64,000 nt of DNA from an uncultured Aeriscardovia sp. (GCA_903789535.1 CAIFES010000002.1:174164-238163), one strand, 5' to 3'. Numbered from the stretch's first letter, positions 16,027-25,859 are shown. Made by a program: numbers and translations. Notes: generated by a model not told the origin, from the letters alone.

Positions 16027-18774
16027 TCACAGACGGACGAGCACCTCCACCTCGTCGCCCTTCTTCGCCACAGGGATGACCGGCACGATGCGGCCGTTGG
16101 CCTCGCGCACGCGGTCATCGGCCGTCAGGGCCGTTCCGTTGACGCACACGCGGGCCGGGTCGAGGCCCTCGAGCGCCGCCTCGCCCTCGCCGGAGGTGAA
16201 ACCGGCGTCACGGCTGTGGTCGGCCATGTCGGCGGAGAATGCCGGGTTCGTGTGCGACTCGACGGCGGGATCCCAGCCCTGCTCGGCAAGGTCCTGCGAC
16301 GATGCCGCCGCGCCGGCAGCCGCCTGCGCGGCCTTCTCCCCCTCGCGCACGAAGCGGAAGTGGTAGGTGGCGCCGCGATAGACGCGGTCGACGCGCACGT
16401 CGGTGAAACGCTCCGGCAGGTGCGGGTCGACGGCCAGGCCGGTGAGCGTGGCGCGCACGCCGAGCAGATACTGCGACAGGTCGAGGAACGTCCAGGCGGC
16501 CGTGCCGGTCAGCCACGAGTTCTTGCCCTCGCCCGGGGCGAACGACTCCGGGCCGGCCACCATCTGGCAGTAGATGTACGGCTCGGTCTTGTGGACCTCG
16601 CTGATCTCCTCGGTATGCGCCGGGCAGGTGCGCCAGTAGACGTTGAACGCCTCGTCACTGTCGCCGGCGACGGCCTCGGCGATGGAGACCCACGGGTTGT
16701 TGTGGCAGAAGATGCCGCCGTTCTCCTTGTAGCCGCGCGGATAGCTGGAGATCTCGCCCAGCTCGATGCGGTAGACGGAATAGGCGGGCCAGAGGATGGC
16801 GGTGCCGTACTTGGTGGTGAGCAGATCCTTCGTGGAGGTCAGGGCCGTGCGCGCCTTGCCGTCGGTCAGGCCGATGCCGGCCATGGAGCACATGCCCTGC
16901 GGCTCGATGTAGATCTTGCCCTCGCCGCCGTGGTCAAGGCTGCTGCCCACCGGGCGCGAGTCGGCGTCGTAGGCGCGGCGGAACCACTTGCCGTCCCAGC
17001 CGGCGCCCTCCACCGCCTCGCGCATCTTTTCCACGCTCGCGCGCACGGCGGCGGCCTCGCTGGCGGCGGCTGCCGCGTCCATGCCGCAGGCTGCGGCGTA
17101 CTGGTCGAGGATCTGCGCGTAGCGGCCGGCGTAGAGCACGAACATGCCGCCGATGAACACGGATTCGGCGATGTTCTCCGGCTTGTTCGACTTGACGGTC
17201 TGGAAGCTCTCGCCCGGCGTGTCCGTGTAGGCGTTGAGGTTGAGGCAGTCGTTCCAGTCGGCCCGGCCGATCAGCGGCAGCCCATGGGGGCCCAGATGGG
17301 TGGTGGTGTAGTTCACGGAGCGGCGCAGATGCTCGAGCAGCGGCTGCTCGGTGCCCTTCTCGGAGTTGAAGACGACCGGCTCGGTGAGGATCGACGCGTC
17401 GCCCGTCTCGGCGAGATAGGCAAAGGTAGAGGCGACGAGCCAGAGCGGGTCGTCGTTGAATCCGCCGCCGATGCCCGCGTTGCCCTTCTTCGTCAGCGGC
17501 TGGTACTGGTGCCAGGCCGACCCGTCAGGCAGCTGCGTGCTGGCCAGGTCGAGGATCCTCTGGCGCGCGCGGGCAAGGGCCATGTGCACGAAGCCGAGGA
17601 TGTCCTGGTTGGAGTCGCGGAAGCCCATGCCGCGGCCGATGCCGGACTCGAAGTACGAGGCGGAACGGGAGAAGTTGAAGGTGACCATGCACTGGTACTG
17701 GTTCCAGATGTTGGCCATGCGGTCGAGCTTGCGGCTGCCGGTGGAGACGTGGAAGGTGGAGAGCAGACCGTCCCAATACGTGCGCAGATCGGCGAGCGCC
17801 TTGTCCGCCTTGTCGGCGGTGTCGAAACGCTCCATGAGCGCGTGGGCAGGCTTCTTGTTGATGATGCCCACCTTGGCCGGGTCGTCCGGGTCCTCCCACT
17901 TCTGGTCCTTGGGCAGCTCGCAGAAGCCGAGCTGGAAGACGAGGTCGCGGCTGGCGCCGGGCTGGAGCACCAGGCGCACGCGCGGGGCGGCGATCGGCGA
18001 CCAGCCGTGCGCCACGGAGTCGAAGGCCTGCCCGCCGGTGATGGCGTCCGGCTCACGCCAGCTGTTGAACTGGCCCAGGAAGGTGGCGCGATCGGTGTCG
18101 AAGCCGACGACGGGCGAGTTGACGGCGAAGAACGCGTAGTGGTTGCGGCGCTCCTTGTACTCGGTCTTGTGGTAGATGACCATCGAGCCGTCGGGGGCGG
18201 CCTGCTCGATCTCCACCTCGCCGGTGGAGAGGTTGCGCTGGAAGTTCTCCGCGTCGTCGGAGGCGTTCCACAGGCACCATTCGATGGCGGCGGTCACGTC
18301 GGCCACCACCGGCTTGTCGGTGGTGTTGCTCACGCGCAGATGGTCCACCTCGCAGGCGGCGTGCAGCGGCACAAAGCAGGTCAGCTCGGTCTTGATGCCG
18401 GCCTTCTCCGCCTCGAACACGGTGTAGCCCATGCCGTGGCGGCACACATAGCGGTCGAGCGGCGTGCGGGTGGGCAGGAAGGTGGGCGAGAAGGTGAGGC
18501 CCGGCTTTGCCCCATCGGCCACGTTGCCGTCCTTGTCGGCGGGCATGAGGGAGATGTAGAAGCTGCGGCTGCCGTTGTCCTGCGGCACGCCGTTGTAGCG
18601 GTAGCGCGTCAGGCGCAGGAGCTTGGCGTCGCGGTAGAAGTCGTAGCCGCCGCCGGTGTTGGAGATGAGGCCGAAGAAGTCCTCGTTGCCCAGATAGTTG
18701 ATCCACGGCAGCGGGGTCGCGGGCGTGGTGATGACGTACTCGCGGGCCTTGTCGTCAAAGTAGCCGTAACGCAT
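16027..18774 (-). CDS. Cellobiose phosphorylase (GH94)
   Basis: A 915-residue GH94 enzyme that cleaves cellobiose with phosphate to alpha-glucose 1-phosphate and glucose in the cytoplasm. The N-terminus MRYGYFDDKAREYVIT, PLPWINYLGNEDFFGLIS and TRYRYNGVP closely follow known cellobiose phosphorylases, and the catalytic acid is the Asp in GMGFRDSNQD. Length is somewhat above the typical 800-820 residues, mostly by a C-terminal extension. An in-frame extension to 18876 is rejected because the family N-terminus begins at the 18774 ATG. The gene is divergent from a TetR regulator, and an operator-like palindrome lies in the shared region, so control by that regulator is likely. The substrate could in principle be another beta-glucan disaccharide. 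Confidence 0.9.
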   Translation of the reverse strand: MRYGYFDDKAREYVITTPATPLPWINYLGNEDFFGLISNTGGGYDFYRDAKLLRLTRYRYNGVPQDNGSRSFYISLMPADKDGNVADGAKPGLTFSPTFLPTRTPLDRYVCRHGMGYTVFEAEKAGIKTELTCFVPLHAACEVDHLRVSNTTDKPVVADVTAAIEWCLWNASDDAENFQRNLSTGEVEIEQAAPDGSMVIYHKTEYKERRNHYAFFAVNSPVVGFDTDRATFLGQFNSWREPDAITGGQAFDSVAHGWSPIAAPRVRLVLQPGASRDLVFQLGFCELPKDQKWEDPDDPAKVGIINKKPAHALMERFDTADKADKALADLRTYWDGLLSTFHVSTGSRKLDRMANIWNQYQCMVTFNFSRSASYFESGIGRGMGFRDSNQDILGFVHMALARARQRILDLASTQLPDGSAWHQYQPLTKKGNAGIGGGFNDDPLWLVASTFAYLAETGDASILTEPVVFNSEKGTEQPLLEHLRRSVNYTTTHLGPHGLPLIGRADWNDCLNLNAYTDTPGESFQTVKSNKPENIAESVFIGGMFVLYAGRYAQILDQYAAACGMDAAAAASEAAAVRASVEKMREAVEGAGWDGKWFRRAYDADSRPVGSSLDHGGEGKIYIEPQGMCSMAGIGLTDGKARTALTSTKDLLTTKYGTAILWPAYSVYRIELGEISSYPRGYKENGGIFCHNNPWVSIAEAVAGDSDEAFNVYWRTCPAHTEEISEVHKTEPYIYCQMVAGPESFAPGEGKNSWLTGTAAWTFLDLSQYLLGVRATLTGLAVDPHLPERFTDVRVDRVYRGATYHFRFVREGEKAAQAAAGAAASSQDLAEQGWDPAVESHTNPAFSADMADHSRDAGFTSGEGEAALEGLDPARVCVNGTALTADDRVREANGRIVPVIPVAKKGDEVEVLVRL

Positions 18775-18880
18775 GGTTCGTGTGTCCTTTTCCTCTTCGT
18801 CCGGCGGCATCGCCGGCGGCCGGTCATCCGACGGCTCGCCTGTGATACCGTCATAAATACCGGCCGTATTGATCATACAG

Positions 18881-18904
18881 CTTATTTATAAGATAATAAA
18901 TAAC
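18881..18904. promoter_or_regulatory. Operator-like inverted repeat between GH94 and tetR genes
   Basis: CTTATTTA (18881-18888), an 8-base spacer TAAGATAA, then TAAATAAC (18897-18904). Apart from its first base this matches the perfect GTTATTTA-N8-TAAATAAC site in front of the sugar-binding protein gene at 25860-25883, with identical spacing. It is AT-rich in a GC-rich setting and lies in the divergent promoter region, so it is probably the binding site of the adjacent TetR regulator. Confidence 0.7.
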
Positions 18905-18975
18905 AGATGCAGAGCGACAAGGAAGTCCGCGTCATTCCAGGCGTTGCGGCTGGCCGCCCGGAACAAGGAGAAATG

Positions 18976-19803
18976 ATGCAGGTCAAGGCATGGGAGGCCT
19001 TCCGCCGCCACGACAACAGGAACGAGCCTGTCCGCTCGACGTTCGCCACGGAGGCGGCCGCCTCGGCGCGCAAAGTACCGATCCACCATGATTCGGTCTT
19101 TTCCGGCAAGAAGCGCCTGAGCCCGCAGGAGCGCATGACCGAGATCACGCGCGCCGCCTCGGATGTCATCTCCGAGAAAGGCTTCCAGGGCATGAGCATG
19201 CAGGACGTGGCCGACCGCGTGGGCATCACCGAGGCCGCGCTCTATCACTACGTGCGCACCAAGTCGGACCTGCTCAGCCTCGTGCTGCGCACCTACTACG
19301 ACTCCCCTGCCGCCGACGACTTCATCTACGGCACATGCCAGGGCATCGACATCGACGGGCACACGTTCTACTACTTCCCGCGCTACTGCATCAACATCAT
19401 CGTCTACAACCTGCGCCGCCCGCAGTTCGTCAAGCTCTTCTCCATCCTCAACGGCGAGGCGCTGGCCGAGGACCACCCGGCACACACCTTCTTCCGCGAC
19501 CGCCACCTCAAGCATTGGAACAACATCCGCTCGTTCGACTGGGTGCTGCCGCAGGGCTATGACATGCAGCGCTTCCAGCATCTGTGGATCCTGTGCATGT
19601 CAGCCATGGACGGCCTGCAGTACCGCTGGCTCATGGATGACCAGTCCGATCTGCTCGAGGAGTGGCTCGCCTTCTCCCGCACGCTGTTCCCCGACGACGT
19701 CTGGGGCCATCTGCTCGATCCGACGTGCTACGAGGAGCAGGACGGGTGCCTGCGCCGTTTCGGCCTGCTCGACCGGCAGGACGGTGATACGCAGGACAGA
19801 TGA
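18976..19803 (+). CDS. TetR/AcrR family transcriptional regulator of the cellobiose/xyloglucan region
   Basis: A 275-residue regulator. A TetR helix-turn-helix lies at about residues 55-100 (EITRAASDVISEKGFQGMS, DVADRVGITEAALYHYV, KSDLL), followed by a ligand-binding domain with aromatic-rich segments (HTFYYFPRYC, FDWVLPQGYD). The start at 18976 has AAGGAG 5 bases upstream; the ATG at 18973 or an upstream ATG at 18907 are alternatives. The N-terminal 50 residues before the HTH are longer than usual. It faces the cellobiose phosphorylase gene, and matching operator-like sites occur here and before the ABC importer, so it probably represses both, with an oligosaccharide or glycoside as inducer (inference). 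Confidence 0.88.
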   Translation: MQVKAWEAFRRHDNRNEPVRSTFATEAAASARKVPIHHDSVFSGKKRLSPQERMTEITRAASDVISEKGFQGMSMQDVADRVGITEAALYHYVRTKSDLLSLVLRTYYDSPAADDFIYGTCQGIDIDGHTFYYFPRYCINIIVYNLRRPQFVKLFSILNGEALAEDHPAHTFFRDRHLKHWNNIRSFDWVLPQGYDMQRFQHLWILCMSAMDGLQYRWLMDDQSDLLEEWLAFSRTLFPDDVWGHLLDPTCYEEQDGCLRRFGLLDRQDGDTQDR

Positions 19804-19850
19804 GCATCAGTCCGGGCAGGCGGATAAGACAAATACACAAGCAGATACAG

Positions 19851-19892
19851 AAAAACCGGCCGCCGCGCGTGGTTCAGACGTGCGGCGGCCGG
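19851..19892 (-). terminator. Terminator hairpin between tetR and alpha-xylosidase genes
   Basis: Arms CCGGCCGCCGC (19856-19866) and GCGGCGGCCGG (19882-19892) pair perfectly. On the minus strand the hairpin is followed by TTTTT (19851-19855), so it should end the alpha-xylosidase transcript. A second hairpin (GTCCCGGGCA/TGCCCGGGAC, about 19956-19983) stands just after the xylosidase stop without a T run. Confidence 0.75.
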
Positions 19893-20001
19893 CGCATCGG
19901 CAGGGATCAGGCGTATCTGCGGATAGTACAGGCCGGATCCTGTCATTTTCGAACCGTCCCGGGCAGGCACAGCTGCCCGGGACGACGTGTTTTACGGGGC
20001 C

Positions 20002-22146
20002 TCAGTCGGCCACGTGCGCAGGGTGCTCGGCGCAGTACTTCTCCGCCTCGGCCTCGGTGGCGACACCGCGCTGACGGCAGTACTCGTCAATCTCCTCCTC
20101 GGAGCGCAGGTGCAGGTCGGCACCCGGGCGCACGAGCAGTGGCAGCGTGTGGTAGTCGAACTTCTCGGTGTACCAGCGGCCCGGCTCGTACTGCTTGCCG
20201 GTGAGCAGGTTGGTCCACGACGCGCCGGCCTGGTCGCCGCCCGCGTCCGGCACGTAGAAGCGCGCCACGCCGTCCTCGCGGAACACCGGGGCCACGAGCA
20301 GGTCATGGCCGAGCATGTACTGGGTGCTGATGTCCTCGCACGCCGGGTCGTCCTCGAACTCGAGCACCATCGAGCGCATCATCGGCACGCCGGTCTCGTG
20401 CGTCACCTTCGCCTGCTCCATCAGGTACGGGTGCAGACGCAGCTTGAGACGCGTGAACTGGCGGCACACGTCCACCGCCTCGTCGCCGTACAGCCACGGC
20501 ACCTTGTAGGCCGTGGAGCCGTGGTAGCGCGAGTGCGAGGAGAGCAGGCCGAACTGCGTCCAGCGCTTGTAGAGGTCGGGGGTCGGCTTGTCCTCGAAGC
20601 CGGCGATGTCGTGCGCCCAGTAGCCGAAGCCGGACATGCCGAACGACAGGCCCGCGCGCAGCGACTCGGCCATAGCCGGGTAGGTGGAGTGGCAGTCGCC
20701 GCCCCAGTGCACCGGGAACTTCTGGCTGCCCACGGTGGCGGAGCGCGCGAAGAGCACGGCCTCCTTCTCGCCGTTGCGCTCGGCCATCACCTCATGCACG
20801 GCCTTGTTGTAGAGGAAGGTGTAGTAGTTGCGCATCTTGGCCGGGTCGGAGCCGTCATAGTAGACGACATCCTCGGTAGGGATGCGCTCGCCGAAATCGG
20901 TCTTGAAGCAGTCCACGCCCTGGTCCATGAGGTGGCGCAGCTTGGACTTGTACCATTCCACGGCCTTCGGGTTGGTGAAGTCGACGATGGCCATGCCCGG
21001 CTGCCACATATCCCACTGCCAGATCTGGCCGTTTGTGCGGTGGAGGAAGTAGCCGCCCTTGGCGCCCTCGTCGAAGAGCGGGGACTTCTGGCCGATGTAC
21101 GAGTTGATCCACACGCACGCCTTCACACCGCGGCGATGCAGCTCCTTAAGCATCTCGACCGGGTGCGGGAACTTGTCCGGATCCCACTCGAAGTTGCACC
21201 ACTCGAGCTCCTTCATCCAGCGGCAGTCGAAGTGGAAGGCAGACAGCGGGATGCCGCGCTTGGACATGCCGTCGATGAAGCTGAGCACGGTCTGCTCGTT
21301 GTAGTCGGTGGTGAACGAGGTGGTCAGCCACAGGCCGTACGTCCAGTCGGCGAGCAGCGGTGCGCGGCCGGTCAGCGCGGTGTAGGTGCCCAGGATCTGC
21401 TGCATCGAGGAGCCGCCGATCAGGTCGAAGCTCATCTGCTGGTCCTCGAGGGCGAACTGCACGCGGGTGACGCGTTCGGTGCCGATCTCGAACTCGACCT
21501 TGCCCGGATCGTCCACGAGCAGGCCGTAGTTGCGGTTGGACATGTAGAACGGCACGTTCTTGTATGCCTGGTCGGAGTCGGTGCCGCCGTCACGGTTCTC
21601 GATAGTGACGGACTGGCCGTTCTTGACGAAGGCGGTGAAGCGCTCGCCCAGGCCGTAGATCTTCTCGTCCACGCCGAGGTCCATCTGGCCAAGCATGTGC
21701 ACTGTGCCCTGCGGGTCGGTCACAAAGCCGTCGGAGCGGAAGCCCGAGTGGGCGATGGTGGTGCCGTCATACTCGTAGCGGAAGTCGAAGGTGTGGCCCT
21801 TGGCGATGTGCACGGTGGTCTTGCCGGTGGTGAAGCGCCACTCGTGGTCGTCCTCCTCGATCACCGGGCGAACCGGCTCGGTGTTGAGCGCGAACGTGGG
21901 CTCATGGGAGCGGTCGGTGCGGAAGTTGATGAGCTTCGTGGCGATGACGTCGGGGCGCGGGGAGGTGATCTCCACGGTCAGGACCGGCACGTTCATCGTC
22001 ATGGCGGCGGAGGTCATCGGCCGGCCGACGGAGCAGAACAGGGTGAGCTTTCCGTGCTCAGCATCGATGCGGGCGTCGTAGACATCGGCGGCGAAACCGG
22101 TCGTGTAGCCTTTACGGACAAGCCATTCACCATCAAGGAACTTCAT
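20002..22146 (-). CDS. Alpha-xylosidase (GH31, YicI type)
   Basis: A 714-residue cytoplasmic GH31 enzyme. It is close to E. coli YicI in length and motifs: the nucleophile D417 in KTDFGERIP, the acid/base D484 in HWGGDCHSTY, and the downstream blocks SGFGYWAHDIAGFE and RWTQFGLLSSHSRYHGS. YicI-type enzymes remove alpha-1,6-xylose from xyloglucan-derived oligosaccharides such as isoprimeverose. The ATG has GAGGGA upstream. The gene follows an ABC importer operon after a terminator-like hairpin and 200 bases, and is flanked by cellobiose phosphorylase and beta-glucosidase genes, a set that would convert xyloglucan oligosaccharides to xylose, glucose and glucose 1-phosphate. Confidence 0.92.
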   Translation of the reverse strand: MKFLDGEWLVRKGYTTGFAADVYDARIDAEHGKLTLFCSVGRPMTSAAMTMNVPVLTVEITSPRPDVIATKLINFRTDRSHEPTFALNTEPVRPVIEEDDHEWRFTTGKTTVHIAKGHTFDFRYEYDGTTIAHSGFRSDGFVTDPQGTVHMLGQMDLGVDEKIYGLGERFTAFVKNGQSVTIENRDGGTDSDQAYKNVPFYMSNRNYGLLVDDPGKVEFEIGTERVTRVQFALEDQQMSFDLIGGSSMQQILGTYTALTGRAPLLADWTYGLWLTTSFTTDYNEQTVLSFIDGMSKRGIPLSAFHFDCRWMKELEWCNFEWDPDKFPHPVEMLKELHRRGVKACVWINSYIGQKSPLFDEGAKGGYFLHRTNGQIWQWDMWQPGMAIVDFTNPKAVEWYKSKLRHLMDQGVDCFKTDFGERIPTEDVVYYDGSDPAKMRNYYTFLYNKAVHEVMAERNGEKEAVLFARSATVGSQKFPVHWGGDCHSTYPAMAESLRAGLSFGMSGFGYWAHDIAGFEDKPTPDLYKRWTQFGLLSSHSRYHGSTAYKVPWLYGDEAVDVCRQFTRLKLRLHPYLMEQAKVTHETGVPMMRSMVLEFEDDPACEDISTQYMLGHDLLVAPVFREDGVARFYVPDAGGDQAGASWTNLLTGKQYEPGRWYTEKFDYHTLPLLVRPGADLHLRSEEEIDEYCRQRGVATEAEAEKYCAEHPAHVAD

Positions 22147-22199
22147 TGTTCATCCCTCACAATTGATGAGAAGCGGATAACGAGACGAAATATACATAT

Positions 22200-22225
22200 A
22201 AAAACAGCGGGCCGCACAGGCCCGC
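22200..22225 (-). terminator. Terminator after first ABC importer operon
   Basis: GCGGGCC (22207-22213), loop GCACA, GGCCCGC (22219-22225); on the minus strand it is followed by TGTTTTTATA. It lies between the malG-like permease gene and the alpha-xylosidase gene, so the two may be separately or only partly co-expressed. Confidence 0.7.
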
Positions 22226-22347
22226 CGGTATTCGACCGGGCCGCGCGAAAGGCGGTCCGGAAGAGGCCCACGGGCCGCCGGGTAATGGGGATTCGCAGTT
22301 GTACTGCTTGTAACTGTGGAACCCGGCGGTCGTGGACGGGATCTGCC

Positions 22348-23295
22348 TTACTTGACGGCGCCGGCGGTGATGCCGCGCGAGAGCGTGCGCTGGAAGATGA
22401 GGTAGAAGATCAGCGTCGGGACGATGCTGATGAGGGACGCGGCGGCGGTCGTCGTCACATCCATGAGGCGCTGGCCCGACAGCGAGGCGATCGCGAGCGG
22501 GACCGTCTGCGTCGAGTTGCTGATGAGGAAGGTCATCGGGATCATGTACTCGTTCCACGTCCACACGAAGAAGAAGACGAGAAGCGTGCCGATGGTCGGG
22601 CCCGAGATGGGCAGGACGACCTGCCACAGGATGCGCCAGCGGGAGGCGCCGTCAAGGGCGGCGGCCTCGAGGATGGCCTGCGGGAACGTGCCGTAGACGG
22701 ACGAGAGCAGATAGGTGCCGAACGCGCTCTGGATGACCGTGAAGATGATGACGATCGCCCATGGCGAGTTGTACAGGCCCATCCTCTTGAACATCATGTA
22801 CAGCGGGTAGAGCAGCGCCTCCTGCGGCATCATGTTGGCGAGCATGATGAGCAGGATCATCCAGCGGCGACCCTTGACGCGGCCGATGCCCAGCGCGAAG
22901 GAGTTGAGCACCGAGAGGACCACGCCGAAGAAAGCGACGAGCGCGGAGATCCAGATGCTGTTCCACACCTTCTGCGGGAAGTTGACCGTGTTCCAGAACG
23001 TCTTGAGTCCGGTGACATCGAACTCCTTCGGCCACGAGAGCGGGCCGGAGGCGTTGTAGTCGGCCTTCGACTTGAAGGCGTTGAGGCACAGCACGATCAG
23101 CGGGAACAGGATGATGATGCCGAAGATGATGAGCAGGATGAGCCCCACCCAGTCGCCGGCGGTCCGGTTGAGATGGGCCTTCGGCGCACGGATGCTGCGC
23201 TCCTGCTTCATCTGCTGATAGGAGACGGCGGCCGAATGCTCGCCCTGTGCGGCCTTGGAGGCCTTGGCGGAAGCCGATGTCGTCTGCTGGCTCAT
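22348..23295 (-). CDS. Sugar ABC transporter permease, MalG-like (importer 1)
   Basis: A 315-residue inner-membrane subunit of a carbohydrate uptake family 1 ABC importer, with about six membrane segments after a 55-residue polar N-terminus. The ATPase-contact EAA loop is visible as EAAALDGASRWRILWQVVLP, and the protein ends with the typical ...GITAGAVK. Its ATG overlaps the stop of the malF-like gene by 4 bases (ATGA). No ATP-binding subunit is encoded nearby; a shared MsiK-type ATPase elsewhere on the chromosome is presumably used. Substrate is probably a cello- or xyloglucan-oligosaccharide from the neighbouring enzymes. Confidence 0.93.
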   Translation of the reverse strand: MSQQTTSASAKASKAAQGEHSAAVSYQQMKQERSIRAPKAHLNRTAGDWVGLILLIIFGIIILFPLIVLCLNAFKSKADYNASGPLSWPKEFDVTGLKTFWNTVNFPQKVWNSIWISALVAFFGVVLSVLNSFALGIGRVKGRRWMILLIMLANMMPQEALLYPLYMMFKRMGLYNSPWAIVIIFTVIQSAFGTYLLSSVYGTFPQAILEAAALDGASRWRILWQVVLPISGPTIGTLLVFFFVWTWNEYMIPMTFLISNSTQTVPLAIASLSGQRLMDVTTTAAASLISIVPTLIFYLIFQRTLSRGITAGAVK

Positions 23296-24326
23296 GATTC
23301 CTCCTCCTCGCTTTGCACCTTCTCCTGGACGGCGGTGAAGATGATCGCCACGATGATGATGACGACCGTCAGCGCGGTGGAGATGGCGGCGCCGTAGCCC
23401 ACCTGCTGCGTCTGGAAGAACTGCTCATAGGAGTAGTACGACGGCACCATGGTGGTGGTGCCCGGGCCGCCCTTGGTGAGCAGCTGGACAGGACCGAAGA
23501 CCTTGAGGGCGGCGATCGTGCAGGTCAGCGCCACGACGAAGATCTCCGGCACGATGGACGGCAGTGTGATGTGCAGGAAGCGCTGCCACCAGCCTGCGCC
23601 ATCGATGCTGGCCGCCTCGTACAGCTCCGGATCCACACGCTGCAGACCCGAGAGGAAGACGACCACCGGGTAGCCGAGCTGGATCCAGATCATGATGATC
23701 ATGAGCGTGACGAGCGCGGTGTCCGGCGAGCCGAGCCAGTTGTGCTGCAGGTGCCCCAGGCCGACCGACTTGAGGATGGCGTTGAAGGCGCCGTTCTCCG
23801 GTCGGTAGATCCAGCCCATGACGAGGGCGGCGACGGAGATCGGCAGCAGCTGCGGGAAGTAGTAGATCCCGCGCATCACCGAGGCGGTCTTCGGGCCGAA
23901 CTTCTTCTGCACCACGTCGAAGATGACGGACGAGAGGATGAGACCGAGCAGGATCGGGATGATCACCATGGCGACGATCATCCAGACCGAGTTGCGGAAC
24001 GACACCCAGAAGGTGCCGTCCTTCATGAGGTCAGACCAGTTCTCGCCGCCGATCCATTGCGGCGGGCGGATTCCACGGTAGCTGGTGAAACTCAGGTAGA
24101 GGTTCCATACTGCCGGGATGATGATGATCCACACGAGCATGACGATGCCCGGGATGAGATACGGCCAGAACCGGGAGGAGCGGCTTCCCGGGATGCGGGA
24201 AATGCCCTTCTCCTTGGGCGCCGGCTTCTTCGCCGCGCGGCGGGCGCTCTTCACACCCGCTGCACCGGCTGCCGCCGACGCCCCATTGCTCGGTGTCCGG
24301 CTCTGAGTCTGTGCACTCTGAGCCAT
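23292..24326 (-). CDS. Sugar ABC transporter permease, MalF-like (importer 1)
   Basis: A 344-residue permease partner of the downstream MalG-like protein. A polar Ala/Lys-rich N-terminus of about 50 residues precedes six membrane segments; the EAA loop reads EAASIDGAGWWQRFLHITLP. It lies 29 bases after the binding-protein gene and overlaps the next permease gene by 4 bases, so the three are one operon. Confidence 0.93.
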   Translation of the reverse strand: MAQSAQTQSRTPSNGASAAAGAAGVKSARRAAKKPAPKEKGISRIPGSRSSRFWPYLIPGIVMLVWIIIIPAVWNLYLSFTSYRGIRPPQWIGGENWSDLMKDGTFWVSFRNSVWMIVAMVIIPILLGLILSSVIFDVVQKKFGPKTASVMRGIYYFPQLLPISVAALVMGWIYRPENGAFNAILKSVGLGHLQHNWLGSPDTALVTLMIIMIWIQLGYPVVVFLSGLQRVDPELYEAASIDGAGWWQRFLHITLPSIVPEIFVVALTCTIAALKVFGPVQLLTKGGPGTTTMVPSYYSYEQFFQTQQVGYGAAISTALTVVIIIVAIIFTAVQEKVQSEEEES

Positions 24327-24355
24327 TTTGCACTATCCTCTCGTGAATCCGCGGG

Positions 24356-25678
24356 TCACTTCTTGACGCCGGCGGCCTTGACACCCTTGTTGTAATTGGT
24401 CTCCAGCTCGTTCAGGACGCCGTCGACACTCTTGGTGCCGTTGACAAGCTCCTGCAGGCCGGCATTGAGCTCGTCGTAGAAGGTGGCGGTCGGCCAGTCA
24501 GGGTAGAAGCCAAGCTGATCCTTCTTGACGATGGTGCTGAACTGCTCGACGAGCTTGCGGTTGCTCGGATCGGTGATGGCGGAGGCCTGCGCGGCGATCG
24601 GCAGACCACCGTGGTTGCCCATGTCGTTCTGGACGGCTGGGGTCAGCGTCTCGTTGATGAACTTGGCGGCGGCGTCCTTCTTCTTGGAGGCCTCAGGGAT
24701 GACCCAGATGTTGCCCGAGGAGCCCGGCACGCGCTTGGCGCCCGGCCAGACCTCATACTGCCAGTTCATCTTGCCCTGGAGCTCGGTCTGGAAGCGGCCG
24801 TACCACCAGCTGCCGGAGTAGAAGATCGGGTACTTGCCGTTCTCGAAGTTCTGGCCCGCATCCTCGGCCTTGAGACCGGTGGACGACTTGGCGATGTAGC
24901 CCTTGTCGACCCAGTCCTTGACGGTCTGGGTGGCGGACTTGAGGGCCTTGCCCTGCCAGTCGACCTTGCCGTCGTACATCTCGTAGGCCTTGATGAACTC
25001 TTCATTGGCATTATTGAGCACGAGCTGCCACCACAGGTGCTGCAGCGGGTACTCCTGCACGCCCTCGGAGAGCGGGGTGACGCCGGCATCCTTGAACTTC
25101 TGCATGGCGGAGACCAGCTCGTCGTAGGTCTTCGGGATCTCAATGCCGTACTTCTTGAACATGTCGGTGTTGTAGTACAGGCCGAGGAACTCACCGTAGT
25201 TGGTGATGCCGTACCAGTGGCCGGAGCCCATGACGCCCTTGTCGCTGTAGCGGCCGGTGTCGGCGAGCGAGCCCGGGATCTTCTTGTCCCAGCCGTACTT
25301 CTTGACGTACTTGTCGAGGTCGGTCAGCAGGCCCTGGCTGGCGAGCAGGCCGGCGGTGGCGTTGCCCTTGTTGTACTCGATGACGTCCGGCGCCTGGTCG
25401 GAGTTGAGGATCTGGGAGGCGTTCTGGCGGATCTGCTCGAAGGACTTCTTCTCAAACTTGACCTTGATGCCAGTGCGCTTGGTGAAGTTCTTCATGGCGA
25501 GGTTCCAGGCGTGGCCCATGGCCCCGCTGTTCTCCTCGTAATGCCAGACAGTGATGCTCTTCGGATTCTCCTCCTGAGCAGAGTCAGAAGAATTGCCACA
25601 GCCCGCCAGGGCCATGGAGCCGCCGGCCAGCGTGGCGATCGCGCAGGTCACAGCAGCGGCGCGTTTGATTGCGTTCAT
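24356..25678 (-). CDS. Sugar ABC transporter substrate-binding lipoprotein (importer 1)
   Basis: A 440-residue extracellular solute-binding protein (family 1). The start at 25678 has AAGGAG 7 bases upstream and yields a signal peptide MNAIKRAAAVTCAIATLAGG ending in a lipobox ALAGC, so the mature protein is lipid-anchored. The body shows cluster-1 features (ITVWHYEEN, PDVIEYNKGN, YNTDMFKKYGIEIPKTYDEL, aromatic sugar-stacking residues such as SGSWWYGRF). It is the first gene of the importer operon; a perfect operator-like palindrome lies 180 bases upstream. Likely ligand, by context, is a cello- or xyloglucan-oligosaccharide. Confidence 0.93.
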   Translation of the reverse strand: MNAIKRAAAVTCAIATLAGGSMALAGCGNSSDSAQEENPKSITVWHYEENSGAMGHAWNLAMKNFTKRTGIKVKFEKKSFEQIRQNASQILNSDQAPDVIEYNKGNATAGLLASQGLLTDLDKYVKKYGWDKKIPGSLADTGRYSDKGVMGSGHWYGITNYGEFLGLYYNTDMFKKYGIEIPKTYDELVSAMQKFKDAGVTPLSEGVQEYPLQHLWWQLVLNNANEEFIKAYEMYDGKVDWQGKALKSATQTVKDWVDKGYIAKSSTGLKAEDAGQNFENGKYPIFYSGSWWYGRFQTELQGKMNWQYEVWPGAKRVPGSSGNIWVIPEASKKKDAAAKFINETLTPAVQNDMGNHGGLPIAAQASAITDPSNRKLVEQFSTIVKKDQLGFYPDWPTATFYDELNAGLQELVNGTKSVDGVLNELETNYNKGVKAAGVKK

Positions 25679-25859
25679 CCCGATACTCCTTCTTCTTCCC
25701 TGATCGGCATGCCCTGCCGGTCGGGGCGCCCGGGGCTTCCTTGCCCGGAGCCTGTGTTGCCATTCCATCCGGTTACGCACTGCGCAAGGTGACCGCAGAT
25801 CGGTCGACGTGTGATGATGCCATCCGACACCTTCGTCAGACGTTCCGGTACTTCACCTC

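Noticed and set aside
16018..18891. Plus-strand open frame of 957 codons opposite the GH94 gene
   Set aside because: It is a third-position GC shadow of a gene with clear family motifs on the other strand; its translation is Val/Ala/Gly/Arg/His-rich with no domain.
19987..23397. Plus-strand open frame of 1136 codons opposite GH31 and a permease gene
   Set aside because: Same high-GC antisense effect; it crosses two real genes and a terminator and shows no recognisable family.
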